Shown here piece after piece: positions 1 to 13,600 of a DNA stretch of 64,000 nt (its first letter is position 1; the number at the start of each line of letters is the position of its first letter). The stretch is from Onchidella celtica (lineage: Eukaryota; Mollusca; Gastropoda; Systellommatophora; Onchidiidae), in assembly GCA_963931925.1 (NCBI GenBank), contig OZ007570.1, forward strand, positions 27,965,974 through 28,029,973. The letters run 5' to 3'. Made by a program: the position numbers and the translations under genes. The notes under the pieces are model-generated. The model ran no database searches. It saw only the letters and a program-made list of their open reading frames with translations, and was not told where the DNA came from.

Positions 1-1505
1 ATGATCTCATTTGTCATATTCGGTTACGTCATTTGCATTGCTCTCTCTAATGTCCTCTTGATAAAACAAAACTACCAAAATTTAATTTTGAAGGTACAGT
101 CAGAAAACCACCTCAACAGAATCTATGAAAACTATCGTCTGAAAATCTTTGAACCACCACGAATGAACAAGAAGACTTAGGAATGTACAAGTACAAATGA
201 GATCATTATGAGGAATGAATGGCACTTGATGTGGAAGAACAAACCGGTGATCATGATGGAGAGAGCCTTTTGTGACAATGATGACAACCAAGGGTGAAGA
301 CCATCAAGAAAGTACACATTGACCTGATGAAGCAGCCTCCTACAAAGTGGGCTGATCCAGAACCTGGTACAAGTCCTGTATCATACCTACCACCTGTAAT
401 CGATACTTTAATAACACCTTGCCCATCACAGTGGATGGCACATAGAGATTAGAACATTTGTAAAAGTATTCGATTACAGATTACAGAGATTCACTGACTG
501 TCTACATTTGTACCCAGGGCATACGAATAGGAATAAACAGTATACATCCTTATATGAGAGGTAGGTCTACATTTGTACCCAGGATGTACTGATAGGGGTA
601 GAAAAAAGTAAACTTAAATAAACAAAAGAAAATGTCCCGGGACAAAATCTTAATGACACCCACAGATTGCTGGTATGTAATTTGAGGAATACAGAAAATT
701 TAAGGGTCGGGGTGTAACTGTGCTAATTTTGGCTGAATTTTTTTATACCCTCCTGTCTACATTTGTACCCAGGATGTACGGAAAAGGTTAAGGACAGGTG
801 GTTAATGCTCCTCTGTGAAGTAAATCAGGTAGTGCTGGGCAGTGACTTGCTTTTGAGTGATCCAGATTTTTGGATCATCTACCTCAAAATATCTGGATAT
901 CCAGATAATGATCCAAATTTAGACAAGTTAAGAAAAACAGGTTTCAATCCTTGATCCGCACTGAGGAGAGAAGAGGGCTGTACAGTATATATTCACTGAC
1001 TTCAAAGAGAGTCTGTAGGTTAATTCTACTCTCTTTGATCTCATTTTTTGTTATTTTCGGGAGTTCCTTTTGAGGCATGCATAACTCTGTAAGTGCAGGG
1101 GGATTGCAAAAAAAAAAAGGGAGTGAGGTCAAATGAAGTTTTGCACTGTTTTGTAATTTTTTTTAACATTAAGGTGGAGACAGGGCTGAAAGACAAACTG
1201 CTTTGTTACAGAATCAGCTTCTGATCTAGATTTCTCAAAGCAAATTGGAAGCGGGTTGCAAGAGGGTCACCTGCTTGTATCCACATAACTGGATTGATCA
1301 GTTTAACTGGATATCCAGATCTAATTTTGGACACTCACCCAGCATTTAAATCAAGCACAAAAATGACTAACATTAAACTGTATATTAATTCTTGTTTTAT
1401 TCACTATACAGGGCTGTTAATTAATATTTGAGTTCAGATTGCTCAATGTCAACCTCAAAACTGTATCATATTGACCACAGAATTAAACTGAAGAATAAAA
1501 ATGAC
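1..1505. other. Part of the ATM intron after exon 29
   Basis: No exon with ATM similarity was recognised on the minus strand. The stretch holds three copies of the 19-mer GTCTACATTTGTACCCAGG at 500-518, 565-583 and 755-773, and otherwise looks like unique AT-rich intron. Confidence 0.5.
500..773 (+). repeat. Three dispersed copies of a short direct repeat
   Basis: GTCTACATTTGTACCCAGG occurs at 500-518, 565-583 and 755-773; the last two also share ATGTAC after it. It may be a remnant of a tandem array or of a small element. Confidence 0.6.
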
Positions 1506-1644
1506 CTTCTGGTGACTGAGCCAATAATTCCACCTCACTGCGCTCTCGCATGATCTGACTGGTCAACAGGTTCAGTCGCCGTGCCAGGCCCTGAGATGGT
1601 GTATGGCACATGTGGCTGCAAACGTCCAAAAGTTCCTGCAATTG
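1506..1644 (-). CDS. ATM: ATM exon 29, last exon in the window (residues 1543-1588)
   Basis: LQELLDVCSHMCHTPSQGLA and RRLNLLTSQI match human [20 protein letters not shown] and RRQLELHKDQ. It is separated from exon 28 by a 7.1 kb intron filled by two transposons. Ends after the first base of a codon at GAAG|GTCATT. Confidence 0.92.
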
Positions 1645-4600
1645 CTAGTAAATAAACAAAAGAAAAGTATTGCAATCCATGATCCCACAAGTGAAAAACA
1701 CCAACAACATACAGTATATCGATGGCTCCGTGCTGAAACCAGCTATCTGCTTGATATCAAATTTTACAGGAGAGGCAAAAAACTGTTTTCGCGTTAAGCG
1801 AAACGGAATCTGCTGCTCAGATATCTCTAATGTTCCTTTGAATTCAACCCTTTATCAGCCTTACTAACAATTATTGCAATTAATTAGTCTTTTAAATGAG
1901 AAAGCACATGTCCGGTTTGGTCACTGGAAATGGTCAGCTGCGAAACCGGACATCCAACCTGAAAGGCGAATGGCCGGTTTCACAGCTGAGGTTTTCAGTG
2001 CTGGAGTCGGCTTAGTGTATTCTGATGGTTAGTGCTTGATGGCTGAAACAATTAAACACTTCTAGTTTTGTTCAATATCACCATACTAATGTGTTATATT
2101 ATTTTAATTGTCCACTCACCTACCCATCCCATCCCTTTCTTTCTCTCTCCTCCCCCCCCCCCCCCATACACACACATATACAGGTGTAGATAACATACAA
2201 TGGGGAAAACATTTTTAATTCAAATTTTATTTGATAACTTCATTGTCATGAATAACACGATGAAAATCATTAATTATAAGTATTATGATGATGTTTAAGT
2301 ATGAATTGAATGAGCTTGTATGGAAACAAATTACTGAGGAGTTGAGGCTGACATTGTTCATTAACTTACAAAAAATTATGGTAAATGGCAATGCAAATAG
2401 TGTCACAGGTACGATGATCATAGATCGCGATGGTGATGACGATGACTGTGATGATGACCGCTAAGGACAACGATGATGATGATGATGGCGATGATGCTTT
2501 TAGGCACAGTTACACATTTCCATGTCACAAATATAAAGTGTTCTAGAAATCTGCATAAGCACTGGAGACTACACAACTTCATAAATAAATGGAATGATTA
2601 TAATGGCGTGATGTTGATGATGCAGATAACTGGTGAAAGCAGAAGAGTGGATGGTGACAAGGTAAAGCGAAGTAATGTTCCTGAAACTGATACCGCATTG
2701 AACAATTTGGATTGAAAATCCCATAATATAATTATGAAAGTAATAATGATGATGTAGATGACAATGAGGGCAATACTGATCAGAAAATTGGATGACGATG
2801 GGAAGGAGGAAATGAACGTATGGATGGTTATGATATCTAGTGAGGCAAGTTATCAAAGAATGAATAATGGTCCTTGGGATGACCGACTTCACATCTTCGA
2901 GATGATTGTTTTAAATTTTGGAAGTTGCAATCTTGAGGCTGGCGTGATACGGTCGTGGAGGTGTTTGCCCTTGGCTTTGAACGGCTTTGTCTCCTCTCGG
3001 CATTGGTAACTCCTGCCATTATTCCCCATAATTCAGCTTAAATTCCACTTTCCTGTCGGGTGTATACTTCAAGCAACGTATGTCTGTAACTGGGGGATCT
3101 CCGACTTTCTTTCCAGGACGGATGGTCTTCAGTGTGCTGACTTTGGCAAAGTCATGGAAAAATTAGTGGTCGATGTACTTGACTTGATAAGGAGGTTTGA
3201 AGCGAGCACCCTCAATGACTCTCAGATAGCCAGCAGGCACCTATATGGGGACATTTGCAAGGGCTCGTTCTATGACAGCATGAACGGAGTCCACCTCCCA
3301 TGTGGGTGTGTCCCTTTTGTAAAAACTTTTGCGCAGTTGTGATGCCATATTGTGCAGCAAAGTCACGCAGGGCGCCAGCCAACACTGCATTCCGATTTTG
3401 GTAGCTGCAACCGTCGCTGTAGAGAATGACGGTTTTGTAGCTCAGCTTACTTTGCAGGAAATCCACAGTGCAGCTGCTGAACTCGTTTCCAGTAAGTCCC
3501 ACTTCAGATTCATGCCAGAGGTAGCATAGAACATCTTTTGTTGCCAAATCAAAAACTAAAATTGTGCCTTGCAAGTTTTGTCTTGTAATAGAGAACTGAA
3601 GCGTGTAGACTTGGTGCAAGGAGAACGCACTGTAAGTCTATGGTAACGACACAAATGTCAGTTGAGTCTGTGGATTTTCTTTTGCCTTTTTTTTCTGCTT
3701 GGGTCTTGTCTTTTCGGTCCATATGAATTGTCCATTTGTCCATTGCAACTGCATCTGTCTCATATCCAACGCAGGTATCACACTGGTCCTTTCTAGGCTT
3801 GTACAACGATAGGTTTCGTGTAGGAAATTCCTCAATGAGGACAGCCTTTGTTCGACAAAGGCTTCTACACCTGATCAGAGCAAGCTGAACGATAGAGGCG
3901 ATACAATTCCTCATAACTGCGAATCCTTGGCTTAAGGTGCAGTTTGTTAGTGTCTTTGTGGCAGTATTGCGACGCCATTTTCGCCAGCTGGTCCAAGAAC
4001 TCAGCCTGTAAAAATGATATTATCTTCAGAGCTCCTACTGTAGACTGGATTGTCTGGTCTTCTTTGAGCCAAAGCTTGTCCTTGGCTTTGAGGTTCTAAT
4101 AGAGCGGCGATGAACCATTTTGTCAAGCCTGTTGTGTTGAGGAACATTATTTTGCAAACCGAAACCTTCTCACCGTTTCTTTTCAATGAATATTGTTCAA
4201 ATATATATTTTCAAATATTGTTCTTGATTTTGTAGAGTCTTCCGACCTGCATCGTTTTGGTTCCTTGATTTCCAGAAGGCTATTCACGAAGGATCTTTCT
4301 CTCCCCAAGACAGACTCCAAATGTAGTTAAAGATTTTTTGTCTGTCTTCCTCCGTGAAGGTATCGCACCCTGTCGTCTTTCCCTTGCATGCATTGGATGG
4401 CTTCATGGCTTTTGCTGGTCGATCTGAACAGGTCTGCCATGTCTCTTGTAGACGTTTATTTACGTTCCGCTCTCAGCTGGCCTCGTTTCTTCTTTTCTGC
4501 CCTGTCGAGGGGTTCAGTTCATCATCGGTGCCACGTGTGGAGACAATGTCAGTTTCATTTATCATGTCAGGCACCTCTTCAGCTTCGCAACCTGGCGGAT

Positions 4601-7600
4601 TTTCAGACACAGTTTTCACAAGAGATTCTGGTGTAGTCCTATCTTCCACATTTCGATCTAACTGTGGCGGATTGTTAGGTAGGTCGACAGCTTCAACTCC
4701 AGATTTGAGGCTCCTGTCAGGCAGAATGGTACCAGAAGCAGTAAGATGGACGCTGAAGATGTCGCCAAAACGAGGGATGTCGTCCAGGTGGGTTAGGCGT
4801 ACGTGTTTAATTTAGTTTAAACATCAAAGAAAAAGGCGGTACATCAAAGGGCATTAATACCTCAGCCATCAAATTAATACACAATACCCGACACAAGTGT
4901 AGTGGACAGCAATTATCTTTGCCTACGGCCGGATTCGCCACCTTAGGCAATTGATAAAACCGAACACGCATCATGTCACCTGGCGACGGAAGGATTGGCC
5001 GGATTCAGCACGGAGATTTTGGGTGTAGTCAATATGGCCGGATTTTTCATTTGCTTTTTTTAACACTTTCTGGGCCGCTTTTAAGTGTGCCGTTTTAACT
5101 GAAGATGTAACTCAGTAAGGACTACAAAATAATCCAAAAAAACGTATTTCGAAAAAAATGTCAGATAGCCGGTTTCAGCACGGAGCCATCGATATAACAG
5201 ATGCCATGGAGCATAGCAAGATCCACAAAACAAACAGCCTAGACCAGAAATTTTTTTGCATAATGCCATCATCATCATCATCATTGCCTTTCTCACCCTG
5301 GATCAGGGTATAGGCCACCAACAAACACCTTCCATCCCTCTCTATCATGGGCCAGCCTCTTTACATTATTCCAAGTCTTTCCGCTTCGTTGCACATCATT
5401 TTCTCTGGCTCTCCTCCACGTTCCGCGCGGCCTTCCTCTTGATCTCTTGCCCTGGGGATTCCAGTCCAATACCTTCTTCGTGATGCTGTTTCCTGGCCTC
5501 CTGAGAGTGTGGCCGATCCATCTCCATCGCCTCCTACCAATTTCCTCTCTCACTGGGTTCTGTCTTGTTCTTTTCCATACAATTTCATTGCTGACCTTGT
5601 CTGTCCATCTGATCTTAAGTAGCTTCCTCAAACATCTGTTGATGAAAACTTGGATTCTCTTTATGCAGGCCTGGGACGCATTCCAAGTCTCACATCCATA
5701 CAACAGGACTGACTTCACGTTCGAGTTGAATATCCTCAGCTTTGTTTTTAGAGATATATCCTTGGTTCTCCAAATCTTGCTTAAGGATGTGAAAGCTGCC
5801 TGTGCCTTTCCAATTCGTGCTTTGACTTCTGCCTCTGTTCCTCCCTTATTGTCAATGATACTACCAAGATAGCAGAAGGACTCTACATCTTCCAGTGGTT
5901 GATCTCCTACTGTGACTTGTTCGCTTAGGGGTGCAACAATTTTTAGGACCTTCGACTTCGCGGGATGTATCCTCAATCCAATAGATTCTGAAATTTTGTT
6001 TAGAGCTGTAGTCTTTGCTTGCATCTGGTCGTGTGTGTGCGACAATAGTGCCAAGTCATCTGCAAAATCTAGATCGTCCAGCTGTGTCCATGGGGTCCAT
6101 TGTATGCCATTTCTTCCTCCACTGGTGGTTTCTTTCATAAGCCAATCAATCACCAGGATAAACAGAAATGGGGACAGCAAACAACCCTGCCTAACACCAG
6201 TCTTGATATCAAAGCTGTCAGTAAGCTCACCATCATGTACGACTCTGCAACTTGTCCCCTCGTACATGCTCTTGATAAGATTCACCATCTTCTCTGGGAT
6301 TCCATAATGTCTCAATATTCTCCATAGTGTTTCTCTATCGATGCTATCAAAGGCCTTCTCGTAGTCAAGGAAGTTCACTATCAGTTGGGAGTTCCACTCT
6401 AGCGACTGCTCTACTATGATTCTCAGCGTGGCGATCTGGTCGGTGGTTGATCGATTACTCCTGAAACCAGCTTGCTCCTCGCGAAGTTTTTGGTCTGTTG
6501 CATTCTGTATTCGTTTGAGAATAATCCGATTGAAAACCTTTCCTGGGATGGAGAGAAGTGTGATTCCTCTGTAGTTACTACAATTGCTGAGGTCCCCTTT
6601 TTTTGGGAGCTTCACGAGGTGTCCTTCCTTCCAGTCCTTTGGAAACTTGCCTCCGATCCAAATCCTCGAGAATAGTGAGTGCAGACCCTCTGCAGCCCCA
6701 GCAGCATCTGCCTTCAGCGCCTCTGGTGGGATCTGGTCTGGTCCAGCTGCCTTGCCTCGATTTAACTGCTTTATGGCATCATTAATCTCTGCTTTAGTCG
6801 GAGGGTCGCAACTGATCGGTAAATCATTTCTTGCGGGTAGAATGTCGGGTGGGTTGCTTGGTGGAGGTCTGTTCAAGAGGCTGTTAAAATGTTCTATCCA
6901 TCTTTTTGCCTGAGCTTCCTTTCCAAAAATAGCCTTCCTGTTGTAATCCTTGACAGGAACTTCAGGTTTTCCATATTTTCCAGCAAGAGTCTTTGTAGTC
7001 TGGTAGAGGATCCTCATGTGTCCTCCTGTTGCTGCCTTCTCTGCTTTCTCTGCTAACATTCCTATGAACTCCTCTTTGTCTTTTTTAATTGATTTTTTGA
7101 CCTCTTTAGCTGATGCTCGGTACTCTTCCTGGTTACCAACTCTTGAGCTTCTTGTACGACTTGCATTTACCCGTTCTTTTAGGTCTCTTCTTATCCTTAT
7201 CAAGTCCAGTGATTTTTGACTGATCCATTCCTTGTGTTCCACTTTCTTTTCCCCAATAACATCCTGGCATGTCGATGTAAATACTCCTTTTACCTTAGCC
7301 CAGTGAGTCTCCAAATCTACTGTCTCTTCGAGGTCAACAAGGGGTTTGAATCTATTCCTCAGTGTCAGCTGGAACTCTTCCTTCTTGTCTCCATCCAGAA
7401 GGCTCACTTGAAACTTTCTCCTCTTTGTTCCTGCTCTGGTACCTTGTTTCTTGAGGCGGAGTTTGAGTCTTGCCAGCAGCATGTGATGGTCAGATCCAAC
7501 ATCTGCTCCTCTCTGTACTATGACATCCTCTAGTGAGCGTCTGAATCGTCGGGTGATGCAAAAGTGGTCAATCTGATTTTCAGTTACTCCATCCGGTGAA

Positions 7601-10600
7601 ATCCAAGTGGCCTTATGGATCCTCTTGTGTGGGAATACTGAACCTCCAATCACATAGCTGTTAAATGCGCAGAAACTTGCAAACCGCTCTCCATTCTCAT
7701 TCATTTGTCCTAAACCATTGCACCCCATAATGTCCTCATACCCTGTATTGTCCTGTCCTATCTTGGCATTGGCGTCTCCCATTATAATGTTCACATCTTT
7801 TCTTGGCAATGTGTCAACTATTTCCTGAAGCTGGTTGTAGAAATCGTCCTTGTCCTCATCGGTTGCTTCATTTGTTGGGGCGTATATCTGCACAATGTTC
7901 ATGTTGATGTTCTTGTTCTTTGTAGTAAATGATGCCAATATAATTCTCCTTCCATAGGGTTCCCATCCCCTCAGTGACCTCTGGGCGTGCTTGCTCAAGA
8001 TGATCGCTACTCCTTCTGTATGCTTTTTGTCCTCCCTTCCAGAATACAAAATCTTTTCCCCAGTATTAAGTTGTTTCAGTCCGGACTGTATCCAGCGGGT
8101 CTCGCTAACTCCAAGTATGTGCAGTCTGTATCGCCTCATCTCCATTGTAACCTGGGCACTCTTTCCTGCTTCATACATGGAGCGGACATTCCACGACGCA
8201 ATCCGGAGTGACTTGCTTGATGAAGGAGCAGTCGGGCCAGTGGCGTCCTTTCGGCTTTGTCCATTGTCCTTCATTGAATCTACAGGTGCAGATGCTCCCC
8301 CTTCTCCCAAGATAAAAGACTGATTTGAAGTATTTGCTTGTGTTTCTGTAACTGGTTTATTTTTACAGGGTGGGTAGTTGGCCCACCGCCAACTGGCTCT
8401 TCTCGGGAGACCAGGACCTTTGCACCTTTAGTCGCCTCTTACGACACGCAGTATCACGTCAGATGTATTCTCTGCTGTCCCTCTTCTACAAGAGAGCCCC
8501 GCATCTGCACGGGCGGCATAATGCCATGCTGTTGGAGAAAATGAAGAAATCTGAGACTTGCAATATATAACAGACTGCATAGAAAACAAATTTTCTAATT
8601 CACTGTCTTAAAATAAGTCTTAATTTGGAACTCTAAGAATTAAAGCAAATGATTACCTCATGTTGTAAGTATAGATTATCTAGAACAAGTTGTCAAAATG
8701 TAAAATTTCAAAGTAGCATGACATTTCTTACCATTTTAAGAGAGCTCCTATTGTCCTGGCTCAAGTTTTCTATTTGATTTCTGAGTTCCTGAAGTTGAGG
8801 AGAATTTGGGAGAGGGTTCAGCACAGCCTTGGCTGTTGCAAGATTATTGCTTGTACTTGGTGAAGATGATATGAGTAAGGTGAGTAAATTCTTCCCAGCT
8901 TGACAGATGCGCTCACTCCTTGACAGTGAACTGGCAACCATGTCAACTATATGATGAATGTGCTTTGCTGCCTCCTAAATACAGAGAGAGACAATAATGA
9001 ATTAAAGACTCTGTGGCAACTTCTTCAATATTACAGGATGTAATTCTCAATGTTCTCAACATAGGCATATTAGTCCTTCTCACAATAACCAAAGACATCC
9101 GTGACATATAGACCCTGCCATTTAAAGTACACAGCCCATGTGCAATTCAAAATCTTCATGTTGCTGTTAGTATTGTAAAAACAGAAAGTTTGATACATGA
9201 ATAATTCACAAAAAAATTGTTTCAATTAAAAAATATTAACAGCCGCATTTCAAATGGATAAAGGCAACAGCTCCTTGAGCTCCATGGAAATGCTGTCACT
9301 GAATATCTGATAGTAAAATTTCTATTGCTGCAACCAGGTGCCTGTGTATGTGTAATGCTCTTTGGACATTTATTAAAATATTTTCTTTACACTTGCCTGA
9401 AGACAACCAAATATAAAGTAGTAAAAATCAGCTGGTTGTAGTCACTGGATGTCACTGCAAGAAAACACACCAGCAAGAAGATGGATTTTCAGTCTTTACT
9501 CCACCCCAGGCAGATTAATAATGTTATTATTGTAGCTTTCTGCAATATTGATGTTCATTCGTAATCTTCTACAAATCCAATTTTTTTAAACAATGTCTAA
9601 TGACTAAAGGCCTCGGGCATCACCTATAAAACTGCAAAAGCACATTTTAAACATAACATTGAAAGACTTACATCAGGACAGATGTTCAGAGCTTTGGAAA
9701 ATAATGATTGTAAAATGTCCAATGTTGTCAAAATCACTTCCTCCTCATAGCTGGGACTTGCAATGGCTAACTGCTGGTCCAATCTGTGAGGAAAACTAAT
9801 CAGGCTATCAGGAACCCCTGGACATGTCTATTTTACTTAAAACTGACAAAATTGCCACTTTGTTTTCAATTCTTATAATTATTTAGCAAAATATTTCATC
9901 TCAAAAATCACTGTTACACCTTCTGTTGTTCCAACATCAATTGGCTCTGATGCTTCATTACACTTTTGAAGAATGAAGGAGAAGAAGAAAAAACACAACA
10001 ACCCAATATTAATGATATCATCAGCACCAGATATATGAACATCTAATATTATTATATTCCTCACTGGAATTAACGTTCTGCCATTTCTCTCAATTTATGT
10101 ATGCTCACAGCCATCAATATGATGTCATGAATTTTACAAAACAAAGAGAAATAAAAAAGGCACAGTTAATTGCTTTCAAGTTTTCCTTCATAGCTGCTGG
10201 ATTCTGCCACTTTCAAGCCACTCTCGTTGTAGACGAATATCAGTGTTATAATAACATTCCACCATAAATTTTCAGAACAAATCTGAAGTAGTATAAAAGT
10301 ACAGTGGATAAAATGAAATTCCCATCTAGCTTTTTGTTTTATACTTATACATATAAAAATCAAACTAGCCTTTTGATGTTTTCAAAGGATGGGCAGGCAA
10401 CATTATAATATTATATCATCATGTACTATTAATTTTTTATTTTTTTTTGTGATTCTAGAAAGGGGATTCCTTTGCAGTGGAATTTCAGATTTAAAGCAAT
10501 GTTTCTTGGAAAATTAGCTTTGTATCAGAGGCACTTAAACATACCTAAGGAAAACACTTCAAAGTGGATGATGAAATTTACAGTGTTATGCACTGCAGAC

Positions 10601-13600
10601 ATGTCCTTGAATGTGAATTTGATCATGAAGTGAAAGATCCATTGGTCTGTGCATTCATGAATTAACTGTACACACAGCCTTTTGGAAACAGATTTTGAAT
10701 GTTTTTTTTATTTATTTTCCTATGTGTCTGAATAATTGACTGAACAATGTGGAGAAGCCATGGTCTTAAAACCTGGAGTCAGTCAAGGTGCAGACTGCCC
10801 GTTTCTGTGCAATTCACATAAGTGAGGTATGAACAGATTAAAAAAAAACAACATACAAACTCTAAAAGCTTGCAGTAGATCTTGGTATAAATGTTGACAT
10901 ACTGCAAAAAAAAAAAAGCAAACAAACAAAAAGGGAAAAGATGTACTTTGCAAAACACATTTATTGACAACAAATATGAAGAAAAAACTATACAATAAAT
11001 TGTACATAAAAGAAATGCATAATTCATCATGGATTTTCCCTTGTTATTTGCACTTTTTAATATCCCACACAAACCACAAGTGACTATTTACCTGTCTCCC
11101 AGGACAATAAGCAGCCGGTTGGTGATGTCCCTGATAACAGAAGCCCGTCCTCCATGCAGTCCTTGAAATTCCATCAGCAACATATGCACAAACAGCCCAT
11201 ACATATGCAGATGGCGCTGCTGCTCATGGGCTCGGTGCTGTTTCCAAATTTTTGATGACAGAGAAAGCAATACTTGGTGGATACGATCCTGGGGGTATGC
11301 AAAATATCATCTATCTCACAGGTTCAAGTTCTGATGAAAAAAAAAACCACTATTACATCTGTTTTAAAACAACAAAGGTACATATCAGCACCGTTCACAA
11401 GTAACACTGAATGTTGATTTGCACTATAAATCTTCTAACTTTGAAGATACTTTATGTATAGATTTACCTTTTTTCTAGAAATATTATGTGGGCAAACGTA
11501 GCTCCACAGTTCAAAACTGGGAGCACACAAGTGCCCATACGTGTCACATCAGTAGTCTATAGTCTGGATTGAGGTGGACCTGCTCTTGGACATCTGGCCT
11601 TTGAGACACTGTCATAAGTCTTCCTCACTGACAGCTGCGGCTCTGTGAATGAGTGACCTCCACACCGCGTAAAGCTCACGTGGCTGAATGCTCCTCCATC
11701 TGAGGTTGCTTCTTCAGAGCGTCCTTGTGCCTTCTTTGTCTATGTGAGCCCTGTTTGAGCTATCTGGAAATGCAACTATCACCTATTCTGATGACAAGGC
11801 CAGTCAAATATAACTGAGGCTTCAGCGATATCAACTCAATACTGATGAGCCGGCATTATCATGCCAGCTGATACCCATGATCTTGCGCAACAATCTCATG
11901 TGGAACTATTCCAGATGCTTAAGGTGTCAACAATACAAGGTCTATGTTTCACACCAATAGAGCAAAGAAAAAACTACATCCTTGCAGACCTTGACCTTTG
12001 TGGACGGTCTGATGCCATTCTGCTGGAGGACTTACACTCTGTCTTGGCTGGCCTTCTGAGGCTGAATGTCATCTCTTTATACAGTGAACTGTTGCAGAGA
12101 CTGTGCTGCCCAGGTACTTAAAATTTCCTGAATTGTTTACTCACATGCTTGATCACAACATACAGCTGCAAAAAGCCTCTGCCAAATCACACATTTATCC
12201 TTATACTGCCAGTTCTGTCATGAAATTGTATAATGCAATGGACCTAAATCAACTGGAGAGCCTAGAAACTTTTTCACTTGAAATATATTCCTCATCTAAA
12301 ATACACTTTTAGTTATATACATTATTTTTCAAATACCGAATGGCTCCTTAATCAGTGCAAAATCTACAATTCCTTCATAGAAAAAAAATATTTGGCCAAA
12401 ATGAGCTCTCATTTGCAATTGTGTGAATACACTTGTATGGTGTCATGATAGGGCAGCGATATATCTACCTCCATAATGCTTACGTCCAATAAAGTTGGTG
12501 AACAAGTCCATTTCTCATAGGAATCTACTATGTACTTACAGGCACTTTAGCTAGAACACTAATCAGAGTTGTGGAAGTTGATGAACCACCAAGAGAGAAG
12601 TTCTGAGCCAGATAGTCCAGGGTCATCTGAATAATCTCTTGGCTGTAGAAAGGTGGATTAGGCTCAGGGTAGACCATGCTGTAAAAAGGAAAAATGGGAA
12701 TTTAATAAATTAAGCATGACATTTATTGGAGATGTCATAGCCTCTTCATCCAAAAGCAACTTTCAAATTAAAAAAAAAAAAATTTTAAATTCTTGGGAGA
12801 GTGACACTACAGGAGAGCCTCAGAGGAAGAAAACCTCTATGAAATAAGTGTTTGAACCTTTTTCTTGTAACACTCTAACCAGCTGGGCTACAACAACATC
12901 ATAAATATGGATGCTCTGCAGTTTTTAGATAATAATGATAATAGTAACTGGTACATTGAATGACAAAGTCGTTATTCAAGTTCAAGGGAACGTAAATTAT
13001 ATATTATCACTTCCCCTATAAGATGATTAAAAAGATATATTGAACTACAAATCTGACTTTCAGAATAACACTCTTAACCCTCGTCCCACGATGAGTGAAC
13101 CCGTCCACGTAACGCCCCGTACGGGGATAGCCAACGGCCAGTCTGCTGAACGTTCGCGTGTTGCCAATAATCTCGGCGGTCGGGTCAATCGGGTCCTTGT
13201 GAACACGTGTATTGCGTATACTTCAGGACGCAATAACAACAATAGTGGTGGATAAATCGTAAGTGACCCCTGTGATATTTGGATAAAGTACTTCTGATGA
13301 TATGCAGTAAGTTTTATTGAGAAATGGAAGGCCCCATATCAAGAATTTTCTGCATTTACAAGCCGTTTAACACACGTTTTATCATTTTCCCAAGACCTCT
13401 GCGCTTTTTCTGTCCCTAAGTCAGGCTATTCAGGTGAACAAATTATTTTTTAGCCATTCGCTTAATTTACTAACCACATGTATCGTAACGTTGCCTTCTC
13501 CCTCCTCTACTATGTAAAGCTTCCACTTACTATAATGTTAGTTTTAGCATGAGATTTGATTTCCAGGTCGTAGAGCACATACATGTACTGAAAAGCGGTT

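Larger units (their letters stand above)
1715..5196 (-). mobile_element. DNA transposon with 35-bp terminal inverted repeats (Sola-like candidate), decayed
   Basis: The ends 1715-1749 and 5162-5196 are inverted repeats with 34 of 35 positions matching, beginning TATATCGATGGCTCCGTGCT. Both flanks show ACAG (1711-1714 and 5197-5200), a plausible 4-bp target duplication. Subterminal copies of CCGGATT/CCGGTTT-type motifs occur near both ends (about 1915-1985 and 4926-5045). Inside is a broken transposase on the minus strand (3020-4815). A 4-bp duplication and DDE-like domains are known for the Sola superfamily, but the assignment is tentative. An alternative boundary would use TATA as the duplicated target. 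It lies in an ATM intron in sense with ATM. Confidence 0.7.

Noticed and set aside
2474-2790. GAT-rich stretch with frames on both strands (MMMMM, HHHYY)
   Set aside because: Low-complexity (ATG)n-derived sequence inside the DNA transposon, not coding.
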